64,000 bases of DNA from JAFGCL01 sp964492335 (GTDB taxonomy: Bacteria > Chloroflexota > Dehalococcoidia > UBA2247 > RBG-13-53-26). Each line of letters begins with the position of its first letter. The first letter of the stretch is position 1. The notes under the pieces were generated by a model. The model had not been told where the DNA came from. It saw only the letters and a list, made by a program, of their open reading frames with translations, and ran no database searches. The stretch is from positions 1-64,000 of the forward strand of contig CAZBJX010000004.1 of NCBI GenBank assembly GCA_964492335.1, written 5' to 3'. Of this stretch, positions 1 to 8,348 are shown in pieces. Both the position numbers and the translations under genes were made by a program.

Positions 1-52
1 ATGGTGACAAAATCACTGAACCATTAGGGTGACAGATTGACAGAACTACGAC
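1..52 (-). mobile_element. End of an ISNCY/IS1202-like insertion sequence (partial)
   Basis: The first ~50 bases closely resemble 15564-15616, which lie just upstream of a transposase-like start codon. They share the block TCACTGAACCATT, a GGTGACA start and AGAACTAC near the end. By this alignment the transposase start codon of the element would lie immediately to the left of the window on the minus strand, so only the upstream/terminal part is visible here. No terminal repeat boundary or target duplication can be set from one end. Confidence 0.5.
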
Positions 53-121
53 AGGTCGGCTCCGAATAACCGTATCACAAAGCCCTCACCAGTCCGGGGG
101 GGGCCGCCCCGGACATAATAC

Positions 122-149
122 TTGCCCCGGGGCCCCGTGGTGGTATACT
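122..149 (+). promoter_or_regulatory. Sigma70-type promoter for the surface-protein gene
   Basis: TTGCCC at 122-127, a 16-bp spacer and TATACT at 144-149. It lies about 115 bp upstream of the surface-protein start at 265 and points the same way. Confidence 0.5.
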
Positions 150-264
150 TATTACTGGTCGTTCTTGCTTTGTGCAGCAGAAACAGTTTTGCGCTCGGGC
201 GGTGACAGGGGCGGCGGCCCAGTGGTCGCTGCCGGTCAATCGGTTGGGGGCCGGCAAGGGAGTG

Positions 265-2772
265 ATGATGGGAATGCGAAACCTGTCGAGGGTCCTGGCT
301 CTTCTTGGCTTATTCCTCACATGCGTCTGGGGCGTTGCGGGCACGGCTCTGGCGTCTCCTTCTACGGGCGGGGCCGCCTTCGCGGTGTCGGATTCGGATA
401 ATGAGACCGAGTACGGCACCATCACCGTCAGCAGCAACCCGGCGGGGGCCACCTTCACCATCTCGGGAGCGGCCAGCTACTCCGGGACGGCGCCCTGGAG
501 CACGAACAGCGCGCCGTTGGGCACCTACACCATCAGTTGGGGCGCCAACGCCACGGGCACTTCGCCGACAACGCAATCCCTGACACCTGGCGATCTCTCC
601 ATCGCCTTCACCGCCAGCTACAGCGCGCCGCCCCAGGTGGGCACCATCAGCGTCACCGCTGATGCGCCGGGAGCGACTTTCAACCTGACCGGGCCGGCAG
701 ACTACTCCGGAGTCCCACGGACCATCTCCAATGCGCCCCCGGGCCACTACACCATCACCTGGAACGCAGTGATGGGCTACACCACACCGGCATCGGTGAG
801 CCAGACGCTGACCGCGGGCGGCACCATCATCTTCACCGGCACCTACACGAAGGAGACGCCCCAGGTGGGCACCATCAGCGTCACCGCTGATGCGCCGGGA
901 GCGACTTTCAACCTGACCGGGCCGGCAGACTACTCCGGAGTCCCACGGACCATCTCCAATGCGCCCCCGGGCCACTACACCATCACCTGGAACGCAGTGA
1001 TGGGCTACACCACACCGGCATCGGTGAGCCAGACGCTGACCGCGGGCGGCACCATCATCTTCACCGGCACCTACACGAAGGAAACGCCCCAGGACGGCAC
1101 CATCAGCGTCAGCAGCAACCCGGCGGGGGCCACCTTCACCATCACGGGGACGGCAGCCTACAGCGGGACCACGCCGGCCACCTTCCCCAATGCGCTCCCG
1201 GGCAACTACGCCATCACCTGGGATCCCATGCCGGGGTTCAACACGCCGCCCGGCGAGACCAAGACCCTCAGCATCGGGGGTGGCATCTCCTTCACGGGCA
1301 ACTACGCGGCGGTCCCTCTGACGGGCGCCATCTCGGTGACGGCCAACATGCCCGGGGCGACCTTCACCATCACCGGAGCGGCGCAGTACAAGGGAACGGC
1401 GCCGGCGACCTATGCCGATGCGCCGACCGGCAACTACACCATCACCTGGGGCGCCCTGGCCGGGATGCAAGTGCCGGCCCCTCAGACGCTGACCCTCGAG
1501 GGTGGCGACACCATCACCTTCAAGGGCACCTATGTTGATAACGTCCCGCCCATCATCTCCGCGGTGACGGCCAAGGAAATCACCACCACCTCCGCCATCA
1601 TCACCTGGACCACCAACGAGCCGGCGGACAGCCGGGTGGAGTACGGGTTGGCCGCAGCCCTCGGCTTCACCACGCCACTGGACTCCAAGATGGTCACCAC
1701 CCACAGCGTGACCATCACCGGGCTGAACCCGGGGACCTGGTACTACTACCGGGTGAACTCCAGGGACCTTGCGGGCAACCCGGCGCAGTCGAAGATCTTC
1801 GAGCTCCTCACCTCGGACGATATCCCTCCGGTGATCTCCAGCGTGATCGTGACGGATATCTCGGATTCCGGCGCCAGCGTCAAGTGGGAGACAGATGAGA
1901 GGTCGGACAGCCAGGTGGAGTACGGGCTGACGGCCAACTACGGCTCGGTCTCGGTCGTGGACTCCGCCCTGTTGCACAACCACAGCGTGGCACTGGCCGG
2001 GCTCTCCACTCAGACCACGTATCACTTCCGGGTGAAGTCGACGGACTACTGGGGCAACTCCAGCCTGTCGCCTGACGCCACCTTCACCACCACGGACATC
2101 GACGCTCCGGTGATCTCGGGGGTGGCCGCCACGGCCATCACGGACACCTCGGTCATTGTTGTCTGGTTCACCGACTCCCAGTCGCAAAGCATCGTGGAGT
2201 ACGGGCTCACCACCAACTACGGCATGATTTCCACCTTCGACAACACCATGACCACCGGCCACAGCGTTACTCTGGTGGACCTGGTGGCCCAGACGACCTA
2301 TCACTACAAGGTGAAGTCGCGGGACGCCTCCGGCCTGTGGGCCCAGAGCTCGGACTACACTTTCACCACCGGCATCGACATGGGCACCGATCCGCCGAAG
2401 ATCCTCTTCCTCACTTCCGGGGAGCCGACCAGCACGGCGGCCACCATCTCCTGGAGCACGGATGAGATGGCCTTGACCCAGGTGGAGTACGGCCTGAAGG
2501 TCGAGGACGACAGGTACCAGTTCGCCACTCCGCCGGGCACCGAGTTCAAGACGCTCCACTCCGTGCAGCTCACCGGCTTGAAGTCGGGCGTCACCTACCA
2601 CTACCGGGTCATATGCACTGATGCCGCCGGCAACCGCAGCGTGTCCCAGGACAAGACCTTCGTCACCCCGATAGGCCGGGCGCCCCTCCCTTCGCTGCCG
2701 CCCTGGGCGTGGGCCATCGTTGGTGTCGCCGGGGTCCTGGTGGTGGGCGTCCTGGTGGTCAAGAACCGCTGA
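265..2772 (+). CDS. Secreted, membrane-anchored multi-repeat surface protein (PEGA-like and fibronectin type III repeats)
   Basis: Predicted exported surface protein of 835 aa. The chosen ATG follows AAGGGAG closely and starts a signal peptide (Arg, then a hydrophobic stretch ending near GTALA); 268 and 274 are alternative starts, and the frame is open further upstream without a signal. About five beta-sandwich repeats of ~75 aa follow (each begins GTISV, has PGATF and YTITW), resembling PEGA/Ig-like modules. Next come four fibronectin-III-like repeats, each with a VEYGL strand and a THSV/HSV..L..L..T.Y.YRV or similar signature. A Pro-rich hinge, one C-terminal membrane helix (WAWAIVGVAGVLVVGVLVV) and a short basic tail end the protein. 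This suggests display outside the cell with the C-terminus anchored. No catalytic motif was seen; an adhesive or structural role is inferred. Confidence 0.8.
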   Translation: MMGMRNLSRVLALLGLFLTCVWGVAGTALASPSTGGAAFAVSDSDNETEYGTITVSSNPAGATFTISGAASYSGTAPWSTNSAPLGTYTISWGANATGTSPTTQSLTPGDLSIAFTASYSAPPQVGTISVTADAPGATFNLTGPADYSGVPRTISNAPPGHYTITWNAVMGYTTPASVSQTLTAGGTIIFTGTYTKETPQVGTISVTADAPGATFNLTGPADYSGVPRTISNAPPGHYTITWNAVMGYTTPASVSQTLTAGGTIIFTGTYTKETPQDGTISVSSNPAGATFTITGTAAYSGTTPATFPNALPGNYAITWDPMPGFNTPPGETKTLSIGGGISFTGNYAAVPLTGAISVTANMPGATFTITGAAQYKGTAPATYADAPTGNYTITWGALAGMQVPAPQTLTLEGGDTITFKGTYVDNVPPIISAVTAKEITTTSAIITWTTNEPADSRVEYGLAAALGFTTPLDSKMVTTHSVTITGLNPGTWYYYRVNSRDLAGNPAQSKIFELLTSDDIPPVISSVIVTDISDSGASVKWETDERSDSQVEYGLTANYGSVSVVDSALLHNHSVALAGLSTQTTYHFRVKSTDYWGNSSLSPDATFTTTDIDAPVISGVAATAITDTSVIVVWFTDSQSQSIVEYGLTTNYGMISTFDNTMTTGHSVTLVDLVAQTTYHYKVKSRDASGLWAQSSDYTFTTGIDMGTDPPKILFLTSGEPTSTAATISWSTDEMALTQVEYGLKVEDDRYQFATPPGTEFKTLHSVQLTGLKSGVTYHYRVICTDAAGNRSVSQDKTFVTPIGRAPLPSLPPWAWAIVGVAGVLVVGVLVVKNR
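631..1086 (+). repeat. 228-bp tandem duplication inside the surface-protein gene
   Basis: Units 631-858 and 859-1086 are nearly identical at DNA level; I found one difference, GAG versus GAA, near the end. Each encodes one complete 76-residue module, so the duplication keeps the frame. Near identity at synonymous positions means a recent duplication or ongoing homogenisation. Confidence 0.9.
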
Positions 2773-2808
2773 CCGTCGCCGCGTTCCCTGCTACAATAGG
2801 GTGGAACC

Positions 2809-3654
2809 ATGATCAAGACCGGTGTCTTCTACCACGAAGTGATGAGGTATGACCATGCACCCTCGGACATGGACATCGGGAAGGGCTTCGATGGCATCGT
2901 CAGGGAGGGGCTCTTCGAGATAGAAGGGGTCAGCTTCATCGAGGCCGGGCCCGTGGCAGAAGACCTGGTGCTGCGGGTGCACACCAGGAGGCTGGTGGAT
3001 GAGGTGAAGCGGGACGGCTACTGGGAAGTGAGCCGCTACTCGGCCGGCAGCGTGGTCATGGCCTTGGACCGGGTGCTGTCCGGAGAGCTGCACAATGCGC
3101 TGGCCCTGGTGGGCATCGGCGGGCACCATGCCGGCCGGGACGACGCCTACGGGGGGTGCTGCATCAACCATGAGGCCATCGCCGTCACCTGGGCGCGGGA
3201 GAATGGGCGGGGGACGAGGTTCGCCATAATCGACACCGACACGCACCACGGAGACGGCACCCGGGAGCTGGTCTCCGGGGACGGCGACGTCCTCCACGTC
3301 TGCTACTGTGGCTATGGCCGGGGGGACGGGCAGACCGGGGTATGCCTGCCTCACGCCTCCGGGGACGATGAGTTCGTGCAACGCTTCCGGAGCGAGGTGC
3401 CCCCGCTGGTCCGCCAGTTCCGCCCGGAGCTGGTCCTGTGGTTCTGCGGCCTGGATACCCACCGCGACAGCTACGGGACCAGGTGCCTGACCTCCAGCTG
3501 CTATGCCCGCCTCTGTGAGGTGCTGAAGGAGACTGCCGAGGAGGTGTGCGGGGGAAGGCTGGTGGTGAGGGTCGGCTGCAATGCTCCCGCGCACGTGGCG
3601 GCCGAGGCCCTTCCCAGGATGGTGAAGGTGCTGGCCGGCAAGCCTTGGCGTTAG
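2809..3654 (+). CDS. Histone-deacetylase-superfamily (acetoin-utilisation-like) protein, atypical active site
   Basis: 281-aa arginase/deacetylase-fold protein, shorter than classical HDACs. The active-site His pair is in GGHHAG (residues 106-107). The zinc ligands are in IDTDTHHGDG (Asp144, His146), and a third acidic ligand is probably Asp216 in GLDTH. The glycine-rich loop that normally ends in the catalytic Tyr (GGGGY) reads RVGCNAP here, so that Tyr is absent. GGTGG precedes the ATG. It starts 36 bp after the surface-protein gene, so co-transcription is possible. Substrate unknown: amidohydrolysis of an acylated amine or protein lysine is the family expectation. A second family member lies at 27982-28872. 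Confidence 0.8.
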   Translation: MIKTGVFYHEVMRYDHAPSDMDIGKGFDGIVREGLFEIEGVSFIEAGPVAEDLVLRVHTRRLVDEVKRDGYWEVSRYSAGSVVMALDRVLSGELHNALALVGIGGHHAGRDDAYGGCCINHEAIAVTWARENGRGTRFAIIDTDTHHGDGTRELVSGDGDVLHVCYCGYGRGDGQTGVCLPHASGDDEFVQRFRSEVPPLVRQFRPELVLWFCGLDTHRDSYGTRCLTSSCYARLCEVLKETAEEVCGGRLVVRVGCNAPAHVAAEALPRMVKVLAGKPWR

Positions 3655-3655
3655 G

Positions 3656-3691
3656 CGGGGCTCCCCGCCCGGCGGCGCCCGCCGCCGGGAG
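3656..3691. other. Two GC-rich hairpins after the HDAC-like gene
   Basis: GGCGGGG-CT-CCCCGCC is followed at once by a perfect 10-bp inverted repeat CCCGGCGGCG/CGCCGCCGGG. No T-run follows, so this is a possible transcript-end or pausing structure, not a clear intrinsic terminator. Confidence 0.4.
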
Positions 3692-3709
3692 CACGGCGTC
3701 GGCCCTTGC

Positions 3710-3738
3710 TTGAAGACACGCCCCCGGGTGGGTATACT
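3710..3738 (+). promoter_or_regulatory. Promoter for glpX
   Basis: TTGAAG at 3710-3715, a 17-bp spacer and TATACT at 3733-3738. The transcript would have a leader of about 85 nt before glpX. Confidence 0.6.
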
Positions 3739-3827
3739 ACCGACAGTGGCCCCCGGACATCTCCGCGGACCGCCGGATCCCCGGTGCCGTGGTGTTTGCG
3801 TAATCACATGATGGAGGTTTGTTGGCG

Positions 3828-4829
3828 ATGGAATCGAAGCGCTCCCCACACCCTATCGAACGCAATGTGGCCATGGAGCTGGTGCGCGTTACTGAAGCCG
3901 CTGCCCTGGCCGCCGCCCGCTTCCTGGGAATGGGCGACAAGAACACGGTGGACGGGGCAGCCGTGTCCGCCATGCGGTATGTCCTCGGCAGTGTCCACAT
4001 GGACGGGGTGGTGATCATCGGGGAGGGAGAGAAGGACGAGGCCCCCATGCTCTACATCGGGGAACGCATCGGGGACGGCTCGGGCCTGAAGCTGGACATC
4101 GCTGTTGATCCGGTGGATGGCACCACCCTCACGGCCAAGGGCCTTCCCGGGGCCATTTCCGCGGTGGCGCTGTCCGCCAGGGGCACGATGAACTGCCCCC
4201 GCCAGCTGGTGTATGTCAACAAGATCGTAGCCGGGCACGAAGCCAGGGACGTGGTCAACATAGACGCGCCGGTGGCGGAGAACCTCAAGAACATCGCCAG
4301 CGCCAAGAAGAGGAAGATATCCGAAATCACCGTGGTGGTGCTGGACAGGCCGCGCCATGAGCAACTGATCGCCGACATCAGGAGCGCCGGCGCCCGGATC
4401 AAGCTGATCTCCGACGGTGACGTGGCTGCCGGCATCCAGGCGGCCCTGCCGGACACCGGGGTGGATGTGCTGATGGGGGTTGGTGGAACACCCGAGGGTG
4501 TCCTCACGGCGGCGGCCATCCGCTGCACCGGCGGCGTCATCCAGTGCAAGGCGTGGCCCCGCGATGATAAGGAGAGGGACGCCGCCATCGCCGCCGGGTT
4601 GGATATGGACAAGGTGTACGGCACCGAGGACCTGGTGGGTGGTGAGGACGTCTTCTTCGCGGCCACCGGCGTCAGCACCGGGGAGATGCTCAAGGGCGTG
4701 CGCTACTTCGCCGGCGGGGCCCAGACCCACTCCATGGCCATGCGTTCCCGGTCGGGCACCATCCGCTGGGTGGACTCGTGGCACAACTTCGAGCGCCTGG
4801 ACAAGATGAGCTCCTTCAATCTCCACTGA
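3828..4829 (+). CDS. glpX: Class II fructose-1,6-bisphosphatase
   Basis: Hydrolyses fructose-1,6-bisphosphate to fructose-6-phosphate in gluconeogenesis; cytoplasmic and metal-dependent. The protein is 333 aa, the usual family length. Diagnostic motifs are GEGEKDEAPML (metal binding), DPVDGTTLTAKG (the bisphosphatase/inositol-phosphatase signature) and GVGGTPEGVLTAAA. GGAGG at 3813-3817 sits 10 bases before the ATG chosen here; in-frame TTG codons at 3819 and 3822 are alternatives. It is monocistronic, with its own promoter and a probable terminator at 4856. Confidence 0.95.
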   Translation: MESKRSPHPIERNVAMELVRVTEAAALAAARFLGMGDKNTVDGAAVSAMRYVLGSVHMDGVVIIGEGEKDEAPMLYIGERIGDGSGLKLDIAVDPVDGTTLTAKGLPGAISAVALSARGTMNCPRQLVYVNKIVAGHEARDVVNIDAPVAENLKNIASAKKRKISEITVVVLDRPRHEQLIADIRSAGARIKLISDGDVAAGIQAALPDTGVDVLMGVGGTPEGVLTAAAIRCTGGVIQCKAWPRDDKERDAAIAAGLDMDKVYGTEDLVGGEDVFFAATGVSTGEMLKGVRYFAGGAQTHSMAMRSRSGTIRWVDSWHNFERLDKMSSFNLH

Positions 4830-4850
4830 GTGGACGGGAGCGCGGCCAAC

Positions 4851-4961
4851 AAAAAGAGTCCGACTGAGTGCTCAATTCGGCTCATTTCTTTCTATCTTCG
4901 TTGCTGTAACCGTTGAGCGAGACCCTGTGGACTCTGTTTTGTCGTACGTATTCAGTTGTCG
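4851..4961 (-). ncRNA. Candidate small RNA (~110 nt) between glpX and the zinc-ribbon gene
   Basis: On the minus strand a good promoter (see 4968-4995) is followed by ~110 nt without a convincing reading frame, ending in a hairpin plus five U. In the RNA, GAGUCC (4934-4929) can pair with GGACUC (4861-4856) next to the U-run, and upstream AAAACA can extend the helix into the U tract. The RNA would therefore close on itself around a ~65-nt internal domain. I do not recognise a known RNA family. Promoter, terminator and closing helix are seen; expression is inferred. Confidence 0.45.
4856..4883. terminator. Bidirectional hairpin: glpX 3' end and end of the minus-strand RNA
   Basis: An imperfect hairpin lies between GAGTCCGA and TTCGGCTC, with an inner TGAG/CTCA stem. 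On the plus strand ATTTCTTTCT follows. On the minus strand a run of five T (4851-4855) follows directly, as in an intrinsic terminator. Confidence 0.5.
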
Positions 4962-4967
4962 GGCGAT

Positions 4968-4995
4968 ATTATATCACAATCCCTTGGACTGGCAA
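4968..4995 (-). promoter_or_regulatory. Promoter of the candidate small RNA
   Basis: Minus-strand TTGCCA (4995-4990), a 16-bp spacer and a perfect TATAAT (4973-4968). The predicted start is near 4961. It faces the glpX 3' end, and no protein gene lies downstream on this strand. Confidence 0.55.
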
Positions 4996-5076
4996 TCCCC
5001 TGTCAAGCGTGGGTCCGCCGCCCCGGAGGCGTTGAGAGGGAAATGAGACGCCGGGCCCGGACCGGAGCGGGGGGCG

Positions 5077-5307
5077 TCAGGGCAGCAGGCCCTCCGACAG
5101 CGAAGCCGGACCGTCCTCAAACGGCGTTGCCGCCACCTCCTGCTTCCTGGCCGCGGAAGTCAGCTTGTTCTGAAAGGTCCTCTCCTCACCGCACAGCTGG
5201 CAACGCCCCCTGGTCTCAGCCTGCTGAGAAGAGTCGATGATCCAGTAGTGGCGGCAGTTGGACAGGACCGCCACCTGCATTGTCGCCTCTTTGTGTTTGG
5301 CTGGCAT
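5077..5307 (-). CDS. Small zinc-ribbon-like protein
   Basis: 76 aa. The start is fixed by GGGGGAG six bases before the ATG. The core is CRHYWIID (Cys18), then G.CQLCGEERTFQN (Cys36, Cys39). This C-x-H-x-W ... G-x-C-x-x-C-G-x-x-R-x-F-x-N pattern recurs, to my memory, in short Chloroflexota proteins and fits a zinc-binding knuckle with Cys18/His20. The C-terminal ~25 residues look disordered. No enzymatic motif; nucleic-acid or protein binding is a guess. It is monocistronic. Confidence 0.65.
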   Translation of the reverse strand: MPAKHKEATMQVAVLSNCRHYWIIDSSQQAETRGRCQLCGEERTFQNKLTSAARKQEVAATPFEDGPASLSEGLLP

Positions 5308-5569
5308 CTTTCTCCCCCGCTCTACTCTCTCGACGCTGCGGGCCAATGCCCGGCAGCGCCGGCTGCTGTTCATAGAGGGTACGACATCGGGATTACCGCT
5401 GTGTCTCAGGGGGAATGGCGGCCCTTACCGTATCCTCACCAGCGGATGGCGGGGGAACGTCTGCCGGGCGGCATGCTCCGGGGCAGGCCGGAGCCGGGCG
5501 GCTGCCTTGATTATTGGTGGTGCGGTTGGTAGACTCAGGCTCGATCCGCGTGCATGGAGGGCTGACGGC

Positions 5570-6565
5570 ATGATTAGATCGAGGATACTCGGGGTCGGGA
5601 AGTACCTGCCGGAGCGGCGGGTCACCAACCTCGACCTGGCGAAGATGTTCGACACCAGTGACGAGTGGATCCGGCAGCGTACGGGCATAGTGGAAAGGCG
5701 CTTCGCTGACGAAGGGGTGTACTGCTCCGACCTGGCCCTGGAGGCCTCCCGGGAGGCCCTCAAGAGCGCCGGCATGAAGGCCGAGGACCTGGACTTCATC
5801 ATCTTCGCCACCCTGAGCCCGGACCATCATTTCCCGGGGAATGGCTGCTATCTGCAGCCGAAGCTGGGTATCGCCGGCATCGGGTGCATGGATGTCAGGA
5901 ACCAGTGCTCCGGCTTCCTCTACAGCCTGGCGGCGGCGGATGCCTTCGTCCGGATCGGCATGTACAGGAGGGTGCTGGTAGTGGGCGCCGAGGTGCACTC
6001 CAGCGGCCTGAGCTTCACCGATGAGGGGCGCGATGTCTCGGTGATCTTCGGCGATGGCGCCGGCGCGGTCATCGTCGGCCCGTCCGTGGACCCCTCGAAG
6101 GGCATCCTCTCCAACCACCTTCACGCTGACGGGGCCTTCGCGGACATCCTCAGGCTGGAGATGTTCGACATCAGCCGCAAGCCCTGTCTGACTCATGAGA
6201 TGCTGGACCGGGGCTCCCTGTGGCCCCGGATGAAGGGCAAGGACGTCTTCCGGGTGGCGGTGACCAAGATACCGGAGGTGGTCGAGGAAGGCCTGAGGGC
6301 CGCCGACCTCAAGGTGGAGGACATCGACCTGTTCATACCCCACCAGGCCAACCTGCGCATCAATCAGTTCGCCGCAGCCAGGCTGGGGGTGCCGGAAGAG
6401 AAGTTCTACAGCAACATCCAGCGCTACGGCAACACCACGGCGGCGTCGCTGCCCATAGCGCTGAGTGAGGCGCTGGAGGAGGGCCTGGTCAGGGACGGCA
6501 GCCTGATCATGCTGGTGGCCTTCGGGGCCGGGTTCACCTGGGGCGCCTGCGTCATCAGGTGGTAG
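5570..6565 (+). CDS. 3-oxoacyl-ACP synthase III (FabH-like)
   Basis: 331 aa, the normal KAS-III length. It condenses an acyl-CoA starter with malonyl-ACP in fatty-acid initiation or a related pathway. The catalytic triad is visible: Cys113 in NQCSGF, His258 in IPHQAN and Asn288 in YGNTTAAS. GDGAGAVIV is the family glycine loop. GGAGGG lies seven bases before the ATG; the frame is open upstream to 5258, but that part has no family similarity. No other fab genes are adjacent, so a specialised KAS-III is possible. Its 3' end converges on the next gene with an 18-bp gap. Confidence 0.88.
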   Translation: MIRSRILGVGKYLPERRVTNLDLAKMFDTSDEWIRQRTGIVERRFADEGVYCSDLALEASREALKSAGMKAEDLDFIIFATLSPDHHFPGNGCYLQPKLGIAGIGCMDVRNQCSGFLYSLAAADAFVRIGMYRRVLVVGAEVHSSGLSFTDEGRDVSVIFGDGAGAVIVGPSVDPSKGILSNHLHADGAFADILRLEMFDISRKPCLTHEMLDRGSLWPRMKGKDVFRVAVTKIPEVVEEGLRAADLKVEDIDLFIPHQANLRINQFAAARLGVPEEKFYSNIQRYGNTTAASLPIALSEALEEGLVRDGSLIMLVAFGAGFTWGACVIRW

Positions 6566-6583
6566 GGCGACGGCCCCGCCGCG

Positions 6584-7759
6584 CTAGTTGGGGCTCCGGT
6601 AGACCCGGGGCTCACCGCCGTCCAGGGAGATGTCCTCCAGCATATTCTTGAGTATGGCCAGGCTGGCCAGCTGGTCCTTCAAGGTGCCGCGGTAGCCGCT
6701 GTCCTCGAACAGGCGCGTGCGGTTCAGGAACCTGTTGACCAGCGCGGCCAGCGCCCCGCGCCGCCGGAGCCACGGCATGTAGTCAAAGGGGTCCCCGGAG
6801 GGGACCTCCATGGTCACGTAGCCCTGCGCCCTGATGGCCGTGTGGTGCACGATTTCCCTCAAGTCCCTGGCCAGCCGCCCCAGGCTGCCCTTGGGGATAC
6901 TGGACAGCGGGGCATGGACGTGCCTGGCTTCGTGATCGACCACGGGGGAGTGGTGCATGTGCAGGCTGACGACGTTGCTGCCGATCTCGGTGTTCTTCAG
7001 CTGGGCCAGCAGCGCGACGCGCCCCCCCTTGACCGTCATGGCGTGCCCGTAGTCCAGGGTGAGCTTGACCTCGTCCGAGTATCCGTGTATGGCCCGGCGG
7101 CAGTCCTCCAGCGTCTGACAAATCCACCGGCCCTCGTTGGGGCTGTTCTCGATGGTGGGTATGATCTTCCGGTCGTGGCCGTACCGCTCGTAGAGCAGCT
7201 TGTTGGTGATGGCGATGAAGTCTATGTTCTGCCGCAGCCGCAGAAGCGCGGACTCCCGGTCCCCTTCGTCACGGGCCAGGCCGGCGTGGAAGACCATGAC
7301 CGGCCGGTCGGTCACCACCGTCCTGGGATGGGCATCCGCTATCCTGTAGGCCGCCTCCAGCTGTCCCTCGATCGCCTTCCTGGTGCGCGCAGTAGCCTCG
7401 CAGAGGTTGAACGTGTATCGCCCCAGCAGGGGGCTCTTCTCGATGTGGGCGTGAAAAGAGGAGATCGGCGTCCCTATGCTCTTGACCATCGTGTCGTTTA
7501 TCTTCCACTCGAACCGGTTGTAGAACAGCCGGGGGTCGGTGAGGTGGAATTCCACGGCGTCAAACAGGTGAGGCCCGACCAACTCCGGGTTGTACGGGGT
7601 CCTGGTCATGCGCATGGCCAGGCTGTTGAAACGCTTGTCGGCGATCCTGAAGAACGGCGCAGTGTCGGCCAGCCTCTCGTACCCCAGCCGGAGCAGCATG
7701 TAGGTGTAGCAGTTGCGGTTGATGGTCATGGCATGGTGCGAAGAGGTAGCGTATTTCAT
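6584..7759 (-). CDS. TIM-barrel protein of the xylose isomerase / AP endonuclease 2 superfamily
   Basis: 391 aa. The ATG follows GGAAGGA at about 8 bases. Strand-end motifs fit a metal-dependent TIM barrel: FHAHIEK, VMVFHAGL, TIENSPNEG, LTLDYGHAMT and SLHMHHSP, which supply His/Glu/Asp metal ligands in order. The family includes sugar-phosphate isomerases/epimerases and DNA endonuclease IV/UvsE-type enzymes; the sequence does not let me choose. The ~55-residue C-terminal extension after PFDYMPWL is helical. A possible promoter is TTGCCT (7944-7939), 17 bp, CACAAT (7921-7916), giving a leader of ~150 nt. Confidence 0.7.
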   Translation of the reverse strand: MKYATSSHHAMTINRNCYTYMLLRLGYERLADTAPFFRIADKRFNSLAMRMTRTPYNPELVGPHLFDAVEFHLTDPRLFYNRFEWKINDTMVKSIGTPISSFHAHIEKSPLLGRYTFNLCEATARTRKAIEGQLEAAYRIADAHPRTVVTDRPVMVFHAGLARDEGDRESALLRLRQNIDFIAITNKLLYERYGHDRKIIPTIENSPNEGRWICQTLEDCRRAIHGYSDEVKLTLDYGHAMTVKGGRVALLAQLKNTEIGSNVVSLHMHHSPVVDHEARHVHAPLSSIPKGSLGRLARDLREIVHHTAIRAQGYVTMEVPSGDPFDYMPWLRRRGALAALVNRFLNRTRLFEDSGYRGTLKDQLASLAILKNMLEDISLDGGEPRVYRSPN

Positions 7760-8348
7760 GCAGTTGTCCTTCCTGGCTCCTACACTCGGTTTCTCACCTT
7801 GTCCCCTCGGTGCCGCCGACGCCCCCCGCCGGCCCGTCCCGGCCTGCAGCGCGAACGGGCCCGTCACGCGCGCGGACTTGGGCCGGTGCCCCCTGCCGCT
7901 ATCTCTGCCTGCTAGATTGTGTGCCCTTCCGCAGCCTGAGGCAAGTGCCAATTGGCCCCTTCTGGCGAGCCAAAGCGCTCAGTCAGGGCTGCTGAACGGC
8001 GGCGCCCGGTGCGCCGGGGCGCTCTGTCCGTAACGCGATGATGGCAACCACCCGGGCGGTCGGCCCGGCCCCCTCTACCTGTCCACTTGGGTCACGAAAA
8101 CGGACCTCTTGCACCTTCTCATTGTACAGAGTTTGCGGGAGAATGTTAAAGGCCTGTCCGGGGAGCCGGTTCTGGGTGTCCGCTAACAACCTCGCGGCGC
8201 TATGCGGACGGAGCGCGGCCGGGCAGGTTGCCTCATATGCGAGGGAGGGGGTAGAGGCGAGACTGGCCGGGCGAACGGCCCGGGCTGTCGGTCCCGCGCG
8301 GGCGCGCCGGCGGCCTTGCGAAGGTTCCCGTACGGTCTCGAGAGCAGC
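7760..8348. other. Gene-free divergent region between the TIM-barrel and HD-GYP genes
   Basis: 589 bp with no convincing gene. It contains the possible minus-strand promoter at 7916-7944, the palindrome GCCAATTGGC near 7947, and a GC-rich inverted stretch around 7995-8020. No clear plus-strand sigma70 promoter was found for the HD-GYP gene. Confidence 0.4.

Noticed and set aside
172..264. Upstream in-frame start giving a 866-aa surface protein
   Set aside because: It would bury the signal peptide behind ~31 polar residues; the ATG at 265 has the ribosome site and starts the signal sequence directly.
310..2601. 763-residue frame antisense to the surface-protein gene
   Set aside because: Long antisense frames are expected in GC-rich repetitive genes; the product is Gly/Arg/His-rich without a domain, and its repeats mirror the sense gene.
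5258..5569. N-terminal extension of the FabH-like protein
   Set aside because: No KAS-III similarity, and it covers the divergent upstream region of the zinc-ribbon gene; GGAGGG supports the start at 5570.
7713..8033. 106-residue plus-strand frame in the 7.8-8.3 kb gap
   Set aside because: No ribosome site, low-complexity composition, and it overlaps the start of the TIM-barrel gene.
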